Below, one piece after another: positions 53,679 to 63,227 of a DNA stretch of 64,000 nucleotides. The stretch is taken from contig CAWAQA010000002.1 in the NCBI GenBank assembly GCA_963784065.1, forward strand, positions 1 through 64,000, in the 5' to 3' direction. The notes below the pieces were generated by a model. The model saw only the letters and a program-made list of their open reading frames with translations, ran no database searches and was not told the DNA's origin. Position 1 is the first letter of the stretch, and each line of letters starts with the position of its first letter. This stretch comes from CAWAQA01 sp963784065. Lineage in GTDB: Bacteria > Acidobacteriota > Vicinamibacteria > Vicinamibacterales > UBA2999. A program made the translations under genes and the position numbers.

Positions 53679-54902
53679 ATGTCCCTGCTGATGACCTTTG
53701 TCGTGGCCGTGAAGGCCCTGCGGCGCAACGCGATGCGAACCGCGCTCACCGCGCTCGGGATGATCATCGGCGTCGCCGCCGTGATCGTCATGGTTGCGAT
53801 TGGCACCGGCGCGCGGACGTCGATCGAAAGCCAGATCCGGAGCGCCGGGTCGAACCTCGTGATGGTCAACGCCGGCTCCGGCGGCTTCGGCCCCGTGCGT
53901 CAGGGCGCCGGCGCGGTCACGACGCTCACCGAAGCGGATGCCACCGCCATCGCGCCGCGAGGTCGAGGGCGTGCGCTACGTATCGCCCGGGCTCAACACG
54001 CGCGTGCAGATCATCGCGGAGTCCGCCAACTGGAACACGCAGGTGCAGGGTGCCGGCGAAGATCTCCTCGCCATCCGTTCGTGGCCGACGCAGTTCGGCA
54101 GCTTCTTCACGGCGCAGGACGTGCGCGCGGCCGCCAAGGTCGCGGTGCTCGGGTCCTCGACGAGAGACCAGTTGTTCGGCGCCGGCGCCGATCCGGTCGG
54201 CGCGACGATCCGGATGAAGAATCAGCCTTTCAAGGTGGTGGGCGTCCTGACGAGCAAGGGCCAGGGCGCGATGGGGCAGGACCAGGACGACCTGGTCATC
54301 GTGCCGTTCACGACGGTGCAGAAGAAGCTGCTCGGCGTCCAGCACGTCAACGGCATCACCGTGTCGGCCGCCGACGGCACGCCGCTCGACGAGGTCTCGA
54401 CCGGCATCACCAGCCTGCTGCGGCTGCGCCACCGCATCGAGCGAAGGTGACGATGACGACTTCTCCGTCCGGACGCAGGCGGAGATGACGACGATGATGA
54501 CGTCCACGACCAACACGATGACGTACCTGCTCGCCGGCATTGCCGCCGTGTCTCTCCTCGTCGGCGGGCATCGGCATCATGAACATCATGCTCGTGTCGG
54601 TGACAGAGCGGACGCGTGAAATCGGGCTGCGGCTCTCGGTCGGGGCGCGCGATATCGACGTGCTGACGCAGTTTCTCGTCGAGGCGATCGTTCTCAGCCT
54701 CGCCGGAGGCGCCGTCGGCGTCCTCCTCGGGCTCGGCTTCTCGTATGGTGTCAGCGAGCTGCTGCAGTGGACGACCGTCGTCACCACCGAGTCGGTGCTG
54801 CTGTCGTTCGGTGTGGCGGCGGCGACCGGCGTCTTCTTCGGCTTCTATCCGGCGCGCAAGGCCGCCGCGCTCGACCCGATCGAGGCGCTTCGGTATGAAT
54901 AG
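53679..54902 (+). CDS. MacB/FtsX-like ABC transporter permease (about three frame breaks)
   Basis: ATG 53679, two bases after the ATPase stop. N-terminal helix NAMRTALTALGMIIGVAAVIVMVAIGTGA, then the periplasmic MacB core domain (VKVAVLGSSTRDQLFGAGADPVGATIRMKNQPFKVVGVL), and a C-terminal three-helix FtsX block (GIMNIMLVSVTERTREIGLRLSVGA to FFGFYPARKAAALDPIEALRYE). Breaks near 53950, 54440 and 54565 leave gaps of only a residue or two when bridged, total about 408 residues. Family length and order are normal, so sequence errors are likelier than decay. Confidence 0.85.
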
Positions 54903-55018
54903 CCGGCAGCCGGCAGCGTACGTAGGGGCCGGCTTCAGCCGGCCCGTTACATCGAATCGCACCCTCCATGGGCCGGCTGAAGCCGGGCCCTACGTACCCT
55001 GCTGCCCGCTGCCTGCGC
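54901..55018 (+). repeat. Nested inverted repeat: heptamers and REP hairpins
   Basis: Outer heptamers AGCCGGC, AGCCGGC, AGCG (54901-54918) face CTGCCCG, CTGCCTG (about 55003-55017). Inner 27-bp arms TACGTAGGGGCCGGCTTCAG... (54919-54945) and ...CTGAAGCCGGGCCCTACGTA (54970-54996) are reverse complements with one mismatch, 24 bases apart; each arm is itself a REP hairpin. Confidence 0.75.
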
Positions 55019-55121
55019 CCGCTTTCGGATTCGACTTTCATCGTCCTGTCACAGCCACGCCAACGCGGCGACATCCTGACATCGTCCAATCAAGCAGTTA
55101 CGACTTTTGGGGAGGTTATCC

Positions 55122-55707
55122 ATGAATCGATTTCGTTCAATCATCGTGACCGCGGTGCTCGCGACGGTGCTCGCCGGTGGCGCGGCGCTGGCGCAAGGGC
55201 CCGGTCCTGGCGGACGGCAAGGGCGTGGGCCCGGGGGCATTCGGTGCTGGCGGAGGGCTGCCGTTGCGTGCGCTCAACCTGAGCGAGGCACAGCAGGAGC
55301 AGGTGCGGACGCTGACGCAGCAGTATCGGACGCAGAACCGCGCCGCGGGTGACCGCCTGCGCGCGGCGATGGACGCGCAGCGGAACGCCGTTGCCACCAT
55401 GCCGGTCAACGAGGAGCTGATCCGCTCCACCACGCGGGATCTCGCCGAGGCCCAGGCCGAGGTGGCGATTCAGCAGGCACGGCTGCAGACGGAGATTTTC
55501 GGTCTCCTGACGCCAGAACAGCAGGCGGAAGCGAAGAAGCTTCAAGCCGACCGCGCGACCCGTTCGCAGCAGCGCCAGCAGAGGAACAGCGCGAGCAGAA
55601 GCCGTCTCGCTGAAACAAACTCCCAAACTCCCAACCTGATCCGAGGATCAGGTTGGGAGGAGTTCCAGATTTCCAACCGGGCAGTCGAGTTCCGGCAAAG
55701 GGTTTGA
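55122..55707 (+). CDS. Spy/CpxP-like periplasmic protein (one frame break)
   Basis: ATG 55122 with GGAGG 8 bases upstream. Signal peptide SIIVTAVLATVLAGGAALAQ and a Gly/Pro-rich segment, then a break in a run of G near 55240. The continuation LRALNLSEAQQEQVRTLTQQYRTQNRAAGDRLRAAMDAQ and FGLLTPEQQAEAKKLQADRATR is the LTxxQ double-motif helical protein family of Spy/CpxP (chaperone or metal-binding). The tail NSQTPNLIRGSGWEE is encoded by a heptamer/hairpin repeat and is probably not native. Position after an exporter under a two-component system fits envelope-stress proteins. Confidence 0.75.
55618..55664 (+). repeat. AACTCCC heptamers and 15-bp hairpin
   Basis: AACTCCCAAACTCCCAACC leads into CTCCCAACCTGATCC-GA-GGATCAGGTTGGGAG (15-bp perfect stem, 55628-55659). 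Unit is the reverse complement of TTGGGAG. Overlaps the 3' end of the Spy-like coding region, where it may end transcription. Confidence 0.75.
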
Positions 55708-55724
55708 ATCCATTGCCGGTATTC

Positions 55725-56549
55725 ATGACCGAACGGACCAGCTCGCCGCGAACTCATCTGCGGATCGCCGCGCTCGGCGACATCCACATCTCGAAGACGT
55801 CCCAGGGATCGTTCCAGCCTCTCTTCAACCAGATCAGCAACAACGCCGACGTTCTGGTTCTCTGCGGCGACTTCACCGACTACGGGCTGCCGGAAGAGGC
55901 GCACATCCTGGCGCGGGAGCTGTCAACCGCGGTGAAGATCCCGGTGATTGCCGTGCTCGGGAATCACGACTACGAAAGCGGTCAACAGGACGAGATCCGG
56001 CGGATTCTCATCGGCTCCGGCGTCACCGTGCTCGACGGCGAGGCCACGGAAGTGCACGGGGTCGGCTTTGCCGGCGCAAAGGGCTTTGCCGGCGGCTTCG
56101 GCCGCGGCGCGCTGGGTCCCTGGGGCGAAGTGGCGATCAAGCGCTTCGTGCAGGAAGCGGTGGACGAGGCGCTCAAGCTCGAGTCCGCGCTCGCGAGACT
56201 CCGCACGCACCGGCGCGTCGCCGTGCTCCACTACTCGCCGATTCGCGGCACGGTTGAAGGCGAGCCGCCGGAGATTCTCCCGTACCTCGGGTCGAGCCGC
56301 CTCGAGGAGCCGATCAACCGCTACCGCGTCAGCGCCGTATTCCATGGACACGCGCATCGCGGGTCTCCCGAAGGCCGCACGGCGACCGGCGTGCCCGTTT
56401 ACAACGTGGCCATGCCGCTGCTGATGCGCATCAATCCTGACCGGCCGCCGTACTTGATCGTGGAAATCCCCCTTGACGGGGACCAGATGCAGCCGCCCGG
56501 CCAGCCAGCGACGGCGCCCCTCGGCGAACCCGTCGTGAAGACGGCGTAA
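55725..56549 (+). CDS. Calcineurin-like metallophosphoesterase
   Basis: 274 residues from ATG 55725. Motifs of the family in order: ALGDIHIS (D-x-H), LCGDFTDYG (GD), VLGNHDYES (GNHD), VLHYSPI (H), and FHGHAHRGSPEG (GHxH). Two metal ions are therefore expected. HILARELSTAVKIPVIAV and LRTHRRVAVLHYSP lie between. Soluble, no leader. 42 bases upstream of a nucleotidyltransferase-fold gene, and probably in one transcript with it. Substrate (nucleotide, phosphoprotein or nucleic acid end) unknown. Confidence 0.88.
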   Translation: MTERTSSPRTHLRIAALGDIHISKTSQGSFQPLFNQISNNADVLVLCGDFTDYGLPEEAHILARELSTAVKIPVIAVLGNHDYESGQQDEIRRILIGSGVTVLDGEATEVHGVGFAGAKGFAGGFGRGALGPWGEVAIKRFVQEAVDEALKLESALARLRTHRRVAVLHYSPIRGTVEGEPPEILPYLGSSRLEEPINRYRVSAVFHGHAHRGSPEGRTATGVPVYNVAMPLLMRINPDRPPYLIVEIPLDGDQMQPPGQPATAPLGEPVVKTA

Positions 56550-56591
56550 TTCATCTCCAGCTGGCGAGAATCCTGCAGACATGGCCTGACT

Positions 56592-57401
56592 ATGGCGTTC
56601 GAGACCGAGACCCCCCCGCTGACCACGCCCGCCAAAGCGGAGCTGTACCGCTCCGCGCTCGAGATGCTGAACCGGAGTGGCGTCCCGTACATGGTCGGCG
56701 GCACCTATGCCTTCCAGTACTACGCCGGCATCTCGCGCACGACGAAAGACTTCGACATCTTCGTGCGGCCGCGCGACTCGCAGCGCGTACTCGACGTGCT
56801 GACGCGAGCCGGCTTCAAGACCGAGATCGCGTTCAGCCACTGGCTGGCCAAGGCGCATCATGGCGACAAGTTCATCGACGTCATCTACAGCTCGGGCAAC
56901 GGCGTCGCCGAGGTCGACGACGAGTGGTTCGCGCATGCCGTGGACGAGGAGGTGCTCGGCGTCCCGGTGAAGTTGTGCCCCGCGGAAGAAATGATCTGGT
57001 CGAAGGCGCTCATCATGGAGCGCGAGCGCTTCGACGGCGCCGACGTGGCTCACCTGTTCCGCCACTGCAGCGGCCTGGTCAACTGGGATCGCCTGGTGCG
57101 GCGCTTCGGCAACAACTGGCGCGTCCTTCTCAGCCACATCGTCCTGTTCGGGTTCATCTACCCCGGCGAGCGCGCGCTCGTGCCGTCGGCGGTCGTGAAG
57201 GACCTGGTCAGCCGCCTGCTCGCCGAGCTCGACGTCCCGACGCGCGACAGCAAGGTCTGCCAGGGCACGCTGCTCTCGCGCGCGCAGTATCTGGTGGATA
57301 TCGACGAGTGGGGTTACGAGGACGCGCGGGTTCGCCCGCGGGGCGCGATGACCGAAGAGCAGGTGGCGGTCTGGACCGCCGCGATCGACAAATCACGATA
57401 G
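56592..57401 (+). CDS. Nucleotidyltransferase-fold protein
   Basis: 269 residues. The palm-type nucleotidyltransferase pattern is visible: PYMVGGTYAF (GG with following small residue), TKDFDIFV (D-x-D, residues about 54-56), and a third acidic strand KFIDVIYS. The C-terminal 130 residues are a helical domain with a short membrane-associating-looking stretch (LLSHIVLFGFIYPGER). Similar to uncharacterised nucleotidyltransferase family proteins related to the MNT/AbiEii group; no HEPN partner. Expected to transfer an NMP to RNA, protein or small molecule. The upstream phosphoesterase may counteract or supply it. Confidence 0.75.
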   Translation: MAFETETPPLTTPAKAELYRSALEMLNRSGVPYMVGGTYAFQYYAGISRTTKDFDIFVRPRDSQRVLDVLTRAGFKTEIAFSHWLAKAHHGDKFIDVIYSSGNGVAEVDDEWFAHAVDEEVLGVPVKLCPAEEMIWSKALIMERERFDGADVAHLFRHCSGLVNWDRLVRRFGNNWRVLLSHIVLFGFIYPGERALVPSAVVKDLVSRLLAELDVPTRDSKVCQGTLLSRAQYLVDIDEWGYEDARVRPRGAMTEEQVAVWTAAIDKSR

Positions 57402-57493
57402 GCGACGAGACACTCACGCCAGGAGAGCGACCGCCGCCCATCAGGACAGCGCAGTCGGCAGCAGCCAGCCGAGCAGCATCACGGCGTGCCGGC

Positions 57494-57929
57494 TCATACG
57501 CAGTTGACCAGCACGCCTGGATTCCGTCTACTGCCGGCTGCCTGGCTGTTAGCGTGCCGCCGCCGCTCACGGTGAGCTGCTGCGTCGCGACGGCGCGCAT
57601 TTCGGAGCTGGAATAGACCTGGGCGCTGAGGGTGTAGTCGCCAGCGGGCAGGTTCTTGAATTCGAGCGTGTGAATGCGTTTTTCGCCCGCGCCGGAGAGG
57701 GTAATCTCCGAGGAGCGGAACATGCGTTCGCTTTCGGCCTCGACGCGCGAGCGAGCGGTTGACGGCGTCCGGCTGCACGGCGATGGTGATCTGCACGGTC
57801 GCAGGCTCAGCGTAGTAGCGGCCACGGAGGCGGATTTCGACGATGTCGTCGGCGTCGCCCACAATGGAACCGGCGGCACCCACCAGCAGGACTCCAGCGA
57901 TTGAGAAGAGCGATGAATCGGCACTTCAC
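57494..57929 (-). pseudogene. Broken exported beta-sandwich protein
   Basis: GTG 57929 after AGGAGG starts a leader that becomes readable only after a frame change (SLFSIAGVLLVGAAGSIVGDADD). It continues DIVEIRLRGRYYAEPATVQITIAVQPDAVN, breaks again near 57755, and goes on RVEAESERMFRSSEITLSG and HTLEFKNLPAGDYTLSAQVYSS. The segment looks like one Ig/beta-sandwich domain with a signal peptide. The 3' end is uncertain; three frames stop between 57208 and 57550. No family recognised. Either several sequence errors or a decayed gene. Confidence 0.5.
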
Positions 57930-58011
57930 GGTATGACTGCGCCTCCTGGCACGAGCGGCGCTGCAACCGAAGTGCCACGCCGGAGCGCCGGCACATCGGC
58001 GGAGCTTCGCG

Positions 58012-59263
58012 TCATTGTTGACGTTCGAGGATCCAGCACACCGGTCCCACCAGCTTCTCCAGCGGCGACCGCGCGTGCCAGGCATGCAGCGTAATCTCAT
58101 CGCTCGCGGCGACATCCGCTTCGAAATCGCGGCGGAGCCGCTGCGGTGACGGCTGTTTCCCGGAATGCGAGGTTCACTTCGTCGTTGTGCTCGAAGGACC
58201 GGTTGTCGACGTTGGTCGTGCCGATGACCGCCCACACGCCGTCCACCATCATCGACTTCACGTGCGTCATCGACGGACGGTACTCGTAAATCCGCACCCC
58301 GCCCCCCAGGAGCTCGTGGTACATGCGCCGGCTCGCGAGACGCACCAGCCGCTGGTCCGTGGCGCGGCCGGGCACGATGACGCGCACGCGGACGCCGCGC
58401 TGCGCTGCACGCAGCAGCGCGCGCCGCATCGCGCGGTCCGGCAGGAAGTACGGCGTGCTGATGTCCACCTCGGAGACGGCGCCCTCGATCAGCATCTGAA
58501 ACACCACGCGCGACGAGGTGGCGCGGTCCGAGGGGGAGCTCTTGACGAGCATCGCTTCGGTGGGTCCGGCCGGCCGCAGCGTCGGCCAGTGCATCGGAGC
58601 CGTCAGAATCTCGCCGCAGCATTCGAGCCAGTTCTCGGCGAACACACCCTGCAGCGCCGCGACGATCGGTCCTTCGACGCGCGCCATCGTGTCGCGCCAG
58701 GCCGGCGCGCCGCGGTGCGCCTTCAACCACCAGTCGGCGACGCCGGCGCCCCCGGTGAACGCCACGCACCCGTCGACGACGAGCAGCTCGCGGTGCGTGC
58801 GGTTGTTCAACCGGTGCAGGCGGTGCCACGTCATCGGCTGATAGAAGTTCATCTGGCAGCCCGCATCGAGCAACCGCCGCAGCGTCGGCCCGCGCATCCG
58901 CGAGCTGCCGATGGCGTCGACGACGACGCGGACCTCGATCCCGGCCTGCGCGCGCTCGACCATCGCGTCCACCAGCATGTCGGCGGCTTCGCCGGGCTGG
59001 AAGATGTAGGCCTCCAGGTTGACCGACGCCTGCGCCGACCGTATGGCGTCGCGCATCGCCGGATAGAACTGCGCGCCGTTGGTGAAGATCTCGACCTTGT
59101 TGTGATGGTGGATGGCCGCCTGGCAGGTGGACTGGATGACGTGCAGGAAGTCGTCGCTGTCGGGCCGCAGCGGCGCGGTGACGTGGTAGTCGATGCGCGG
59201 CGTGAAGAGCAGCACGAGCACGAGCCACGTGATGAACGCGAAGCCGACGATGGTCCAGAACAT
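58012..59263 (-). CDS. Phospholipase-D-family (cardiolipin synthase-like) protein
   Basis: ATG 59263. One N-terminal helix (WTIVGFAFITWLVLVLLFT), then two PLD domains. HKD motif 1 is THRELLVVD: His and Asp are present, but the Lys is Glu. Motif 2 is THVKSMMVD with following GTTNVDNRSF, fully intact. NLEAYIFQPGEAADMLVDAM and STPYFLPDRAMRRAL are typical of the cardiolipin synthase branch. One base lost near 58136 changes the frame; the bridged C-terminus LRRDFEADVAAS...WHARSPLEKLVGPVCWILERQQ is the usual family ending. Transfers phosphatidyl groups or is a related hydrolase. Starts 2 bases after TreY. Confidence 0.82.
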
Positions 59264-59265
59264 CG

Positions 59266-62145
59266 CTAGGTGAGCAGGGCCACCGGGAAGTGCTCGAACG
59301 CCTCGGCGGCGCGCACGAACGTGCGCCCGTCCTCGCGGCGGATCGCGACGCAGCGCTCCGTGAACACGTTCTGGTAATCGTGTCTGACCCCGGTGTCCGC
59401 GGTGGGCAGCACAATCCGCGTGCCGCCCCACGCGCGCTCGCCAAGCGGCGGCACGCCGGCGTCCGGCATGAGCGTGGCCACGAGGCGGGGCACGATCACG
59501 ATCGCCTCCTCGCCGCCATTGCGGCGCACGAACCCGAACAGGTGATGCCGGTGCGCGCCCTCGAACGAAAGCGGCTCGTAGGTCCCGGCCTCGAACAGCG
59601 CACGATGCTCGCGCCTGAATCGCAGCATGGTCGTGGTGGTGAACAGCTTCAGCCGGTCGTCGTGGGTCGCGCCCATGAGCCGCGAGGTGAGCGCGAGCCG
59701 ATCGCGCGACGCGTCGTCGATCTCCTCGAGCAGCGTCCTGCGCCTGGCGTAGTCCACGGGACGCCGGTTGTCAGGATCCACCAGGCTGAAATCCCAGAGC
59801 TCGGTCCCCTGGTAGAAGTCGGGGACCCCGGGCGCCGTCGTCTTCACGGCGAGCTGTGCCAGCGAATTGTAGATCCCGTACTGCGCGACCCGCTGCTCGA
59901 ACTCGATGAAGTCCTGCCTGAACGCCGTATTGGCCGGATCCAGCACCGCCTCGATGAATGCCGACATCGCCTGCTCGTGCGGCTCGCTCGGGTTCAGCCA
60001 GCTCGTGAAGACCTTGGCCTCGCGCATCGCCTTGAGCATGTAGGCGCCGATCCGTTCGCGGTAGACGCGCTCCTGGTCGGCGTCCATCGGCTCGAGCGGC
60101 CACGATCCAACCAGCGTCTGGTACAGGAGGTACTCCTCGTTCCGGCTCGGGTAAGACTGGCCTTCCACCGTCGAGCGGCCGCGCCGGTTCGCGCGCGCCC
60201 AGCGGACGGTCGCCTGCTTCCACGGGCCGAGGAGCTCCGACAGCACGTTGATGCGGGCGCGCACGTCCTCGCTGCGCTTGGTGTCGTGCGTGGAGGTGGC
60301 CGACAGCGCGTGGCGCCACCGGGCCGCGCGCTCGCCCATCCAGCCGTGAAGGGTCTCCACCGACACGCCGAAGTGGTCGGGCTCACCGCCAACCTCGTTG
60401 AGCGACACGAGGCGGTTGTAGATGTAGAGGGCGGTGTCCTCGATGCCCTTGGCCGTCACCGGGCTCGTGACCTGCTGGAACCTGGCGACGAAGTCCATGT
60501 GCTCGGCGCGCTCGCTCGCGCCGATGTAGTCCGCTTTTGCCAGCAGCAGATCGCGGACGAAATCGTATACCGCGCCCGGCCTGTTCGGGTTCCGCCGCTT
60601 CGCTTCGCGCACCGCCTCCTCGATGAAGGCGCGGTCGCGCTCGATGACGTCCGGCTCGCGGTCGTTCACGTAGGTGCGATAGACGGGGAAGCACGCGATG
60701 ATCTCGCGCATCGCCTGGATCAAGCTGTTCAGGGTGAAGTCGCGGTAGTGCCTGTTCCGCTCCGAGAACCGGTTCAGCCGGTGGGCGAGCACGTTGAGCT
60801 CACTGGCCATGCTGATACGCAGAATGAGCTGCTTGCCGCGATACGCAATCTCCCTGAAGGGCACGCGCAGCCGCGTGAACCGCTCGTACGCATCCGTCAT
60901 CGCGCGGTCGGCGCGCTGATCGATGAACAGGCCGTTCAGCATCACCAGGAAGTCGTAGCCGCTCGTTCCTTCGACCGGCCAGTCAGGCATCGTTTCGCCG
61001 AAGCCCAGGATTTTTTCGACCACCACGTAGAGCGGCCGGCCGTGCGAGTACAGCTCGGGCCGCACCTCGCGGGCGCGGGCCTGCAGCCGCGCCAGATAAT
61101 CGCCGGGGTCGTACAGGCCGTCCACGTGATCGATCCGGAAGCCCTCGACGCAGCCGGCCGCGAGCAGATCGAACGCGAAGGCATGCGCGCGGTCGAACAC
61201 GGCCGGGTCCTCCATCCGGATCGCCGCGAGCTCGTTGATGTCGAAGAAGCGCCGGTAGTTGATTTCTTCCGCGGCCACGCGCCAGTGCGCCAGCCGGTAG
61301 GCCTGAACGGAGAGCAGCTCGTCGAGCTGGTCGAAGCTGCGCGGATCCCCGGCCACGCCGTTGAACGACTCCACCGCCCGCTCCACGTGCGCGAGCGTCT
61401 CGGGCGACCTCGCGGTGAGCGCCGCCAGCCGCCGCTTGATCACTTCCTTCTCACGGTGGCGTTCGGCGAGCCGTTCCGGGTCCTGCGCCTCGCGGCCGGG
61501 CAGGTGCCTGATGGAGGTGAGGATGCTGAGGAACTCGATGCCGGCGTCGCTCTCGGCGCCAACCTCGTCGAGCAGAAGATGAGCGCCCGCGCCCAGAATC
61601 CGATCGTAGGTGCCCGGCGCGATCGGCAGCACCTGCTCGTAGTAGCGCACGCGGAACGCTCCGTCGTGGTACTCGAGTCGCATCTCCTGCTGCTCGAGGA
61701 CGGCTCCGTACGAGCCGCCGAGGATCGGCAGCAGCACCTTGTTCTCGAGCTCCGGCTTCAGCGGATGCCAGTCGATGTCGAACACGTGCGCATACCGCGA
61801 GCTGGGACCGTTCTCGAGCACGTCCTGCCACCACGGGTTCGCCGACTTCGCGATGCCCATGTGGTTCGGCACCAGATCGACGATGTGCCCCATGCCGCTC
61901 GCGTGCAGGGCATCGACCCAGGCGCCGTAGCTGCGCGTGTCGCCGATCTCCGGGTTGAGTTGCGTCGGATCGGCGACGTCATACCCATGCATGCTGCCGG
62001 GCACCGCCTTGAAGTAGCTCGACGCATACGCGTGCGAGATCCCCAGCGCGTGGAGATAGCCGACGATCGCCGTGGCATCGGCAAAGGTAAAGGCCGCGTT
62101 GAACTGCAACCGGTACGTCGCAGCGGGAGTGGAGACGGGTGGCAT
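59266..62145 (-). CDS. treY: Malto-oligosyltrehalose synthase (GH13)
   Basis: 959 uninterrupted residues, full family length. Opens ATYRLQFNAAFTFADATAIVGYLHALGISHAYASSYFKAVPGSMHGYDV, unmistakable for TreY. The catalytic region has DLVPNHMG (region I), GFRIDHVDGLYDP (region II, nucleophile Asp), VVVEKILGFGE (region III, general acid Glu) and STHDTKRSEDVRARI (region IV). Converts the reducing end of malto-oligosaccharides to a trehalose linkage. TreZ is not in the window. Likely desiccation/osmotic protection. The downstream PLD gene overlaps within 2 bases, so they share a transcript. Confidence 0.96.
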   Translation of the reverse strand: MPPVSTPAATYRLQFNAAFTFADATAIVGYLHALGISHAYASSYFKAVPGSMHGYDVADPTQLNPEIGDTRSYGAWVDALHASGMGHIVDLVPNHMGIAKSANPWWQDVLENGPSSRYAHVFDIDWHPLKPELENKVLLPILGGSYGAVLEQQEMRLEYHDGAFRVRYYEQVLPIAPGTYDRILGAGAHLLLDEVGAESDAGIEFLSILTSIRHLPGREAQDPERLAERHREKEVIKRRLAALTARSPETLAHVERAVESFNGVAGDPRSFDQLDELLSVQAYRLAHWRVAAEEINYRRFFDINELAAIRMEDPAVFDRAHAFAFDLLAAGCVEGFRIDHVDGLYDPGDYLARLQARAREVRPELYSHGRPLYVVVEKILGFGETMPDWPVEGTSGYDFLVMLNGLFIDQRADRAMTDAYERFTRLRVPFREIAYRGKQLILRISMASELNVLAHRLNRFSERNRHYRDFTLNSLIQAMREIIACFPVYRTYVNDREPDVIERDRAFIEEAVREAKRRNPNRPGAVYDFVRDLLLAKADYIGASERAEHMDFVARFQQVTSPVTAKGIEDTALYIYNRLVSLNEVGGEPDHFGVSVETLHGWMGERAARWRHALSATSTHDTKRSEDVRARINVLSELLGPWKQATVRWARANRRGRSTVEGQSYPSRNEEYLLYQTLVGSWPLEPMDADQERVYRERIGAYMLKAMREAKVFTSWLNPSEPHEQAMSAFIEAVLDPANTAFRQDFIEFEQRVAQYGIYNSLAQLAVKTTAPGVPDFYQGTELWDFSLVDPDNRRPVDYARRRTLLEEIDDASRDRLALTSRLMGATHDDRLKLFTTTTMLRFRREHRALFEAGTYEPLSFEGAHRHHLFGFVRRNGGEEAIVIVPRLVATLMPDAGVPPLGERAWGGTRIVLPTADTGVRHDYQNVFTERCVAIRREDGRTFVRAAEAFEHFPVALLT

Positions 62146-62247
62146 TGGCAGAGCAGGTCTACCCGAACCAAACGCGATGCCACATCGAGGGTGCGGGCGC
62201 GAAGGATGAGTGCAACTGGAACGTCCCTTGCTGAAGAGGTGAGTGCT

Positions 62248-63227
62248 ATGGATGTGCGAATTACCTCGACTGTAGCAGTCTTCGCCCTCGTCAGCGCGGC
62301 CTGCGGCGGACGGACGGTCGTCGTGGACGCGCCGGCCGCGCCCGTTGCTCCTGAGAAGATGGCAGAGCTGTGGACGGAGCCCGAGCGGGAGCGCGGATCT
62401 TATCTGGGGAATCGGCGGTAAGAAATATGCGCCGCCGGCTGACGCGGTCTACAAGCTCCAAGGGAAGGACGACACCGGGTTCAGCGTCAGCTATGACGTG
62501 GTCAGCCCCGACGGCACCGAGTGGAGCGCGAAGATCGGTCCCGAAGCGCAGACCGAGGTCGTGGTGTCCCGCCTGCTTTGGGCACTCGGGTATCACCAAC
62601 CGCCCATCTATTACCTACCTTCGTGGAAGCTCGATGCCGGAGAGAAGGAACCCCGGCTCGAAAGCGAGGCGCGGTTCCGACCGAAGCTGGAGAGCCTGGA
62701 ACGCCTCGATGAATACTGGAACTGGGCCGCCAATCCCTTCAGCGGGACGCGCGCCGTTCAAGGGCCTGCTGGTGACGCTGCTGATGCTGAACAGCAGCGA
62801 CCTGAAGGACGACAACAACAGCATCTACGAACTGAAGGAGCCGTGGGACGGCGCCGCGCGCTGGTTTGTCGTCCGCGACGTCGGCGCGTCACTTGGTGAG
62901 ACGGGAAAGCTGTTTCCGCGCCGCAACTGGGTCGAAGGCTTCGAGAAGCACGGGTTCATCAAGAGCGTCGGCGACGGCAGGATCGAGTTCGCCTACGACG
63001 GACGCCACCAGGAGCTGCTATCGATGATCGAGCCGGCTGATGTACAGTGGGCCGCGACGCAGATGCAGCGCCTCACCGACGAGCAGTGGCGCGACGCGTT
63101 CCGGGCCGGCAACTACGCCGATCCGATCGCCGAGCGCTACATCCGTCGCATCCGCCAGAAGATCGCCGATGGTCTGGCGCTGCGCGCCGACCCGACGCCC
63201 GAATCGTCCGCTTCGACCCGACGCTGA
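62248..63227 (+). CDS. Lipoprotein with kinase-like fold (two frame breaks)
   Basis: ATG 62248 after GAGGT. Lipobox-like end of leader LVSAACGG (lipid-modified Cys about residue 19). Breaks near 62392 and 62748. The bridged protein has the pattern of an atypical kinase/phosphotransferase: AKIGPEAQTE (Lys and Glu), VVVSRLLWALGY, LLMLNSSDLKDDNNSIYE (D-x-K-x-x-N), WFVVRDVGASLGE (D-x-G). C-terminal helices end RYIRRIRQKIADG. About 325 residues. Overlaps the DUF4956 gene (TGATG). CotH-type kinases are known beside DUF4956 genes, which supports the reading; activity is inference. Confidence 0.65.

Noticed and set aside
56592..57401. HEPN-MNT type toxin-antitoxin
   Set aside because: No HEPN gene (R-x4-6-H motif) is next to it; the neighbour is a phosphoesterase, and the protein is much longer than MNT antitoxins.
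59290..62421. 1043-codon open frame on the plus strand opposite TreY
   Set aside because: Composition is the mirror of TreY in GC-rich DNA (Arg/His/Ala-rich, no domain); TreY is fully supported by family motifs.
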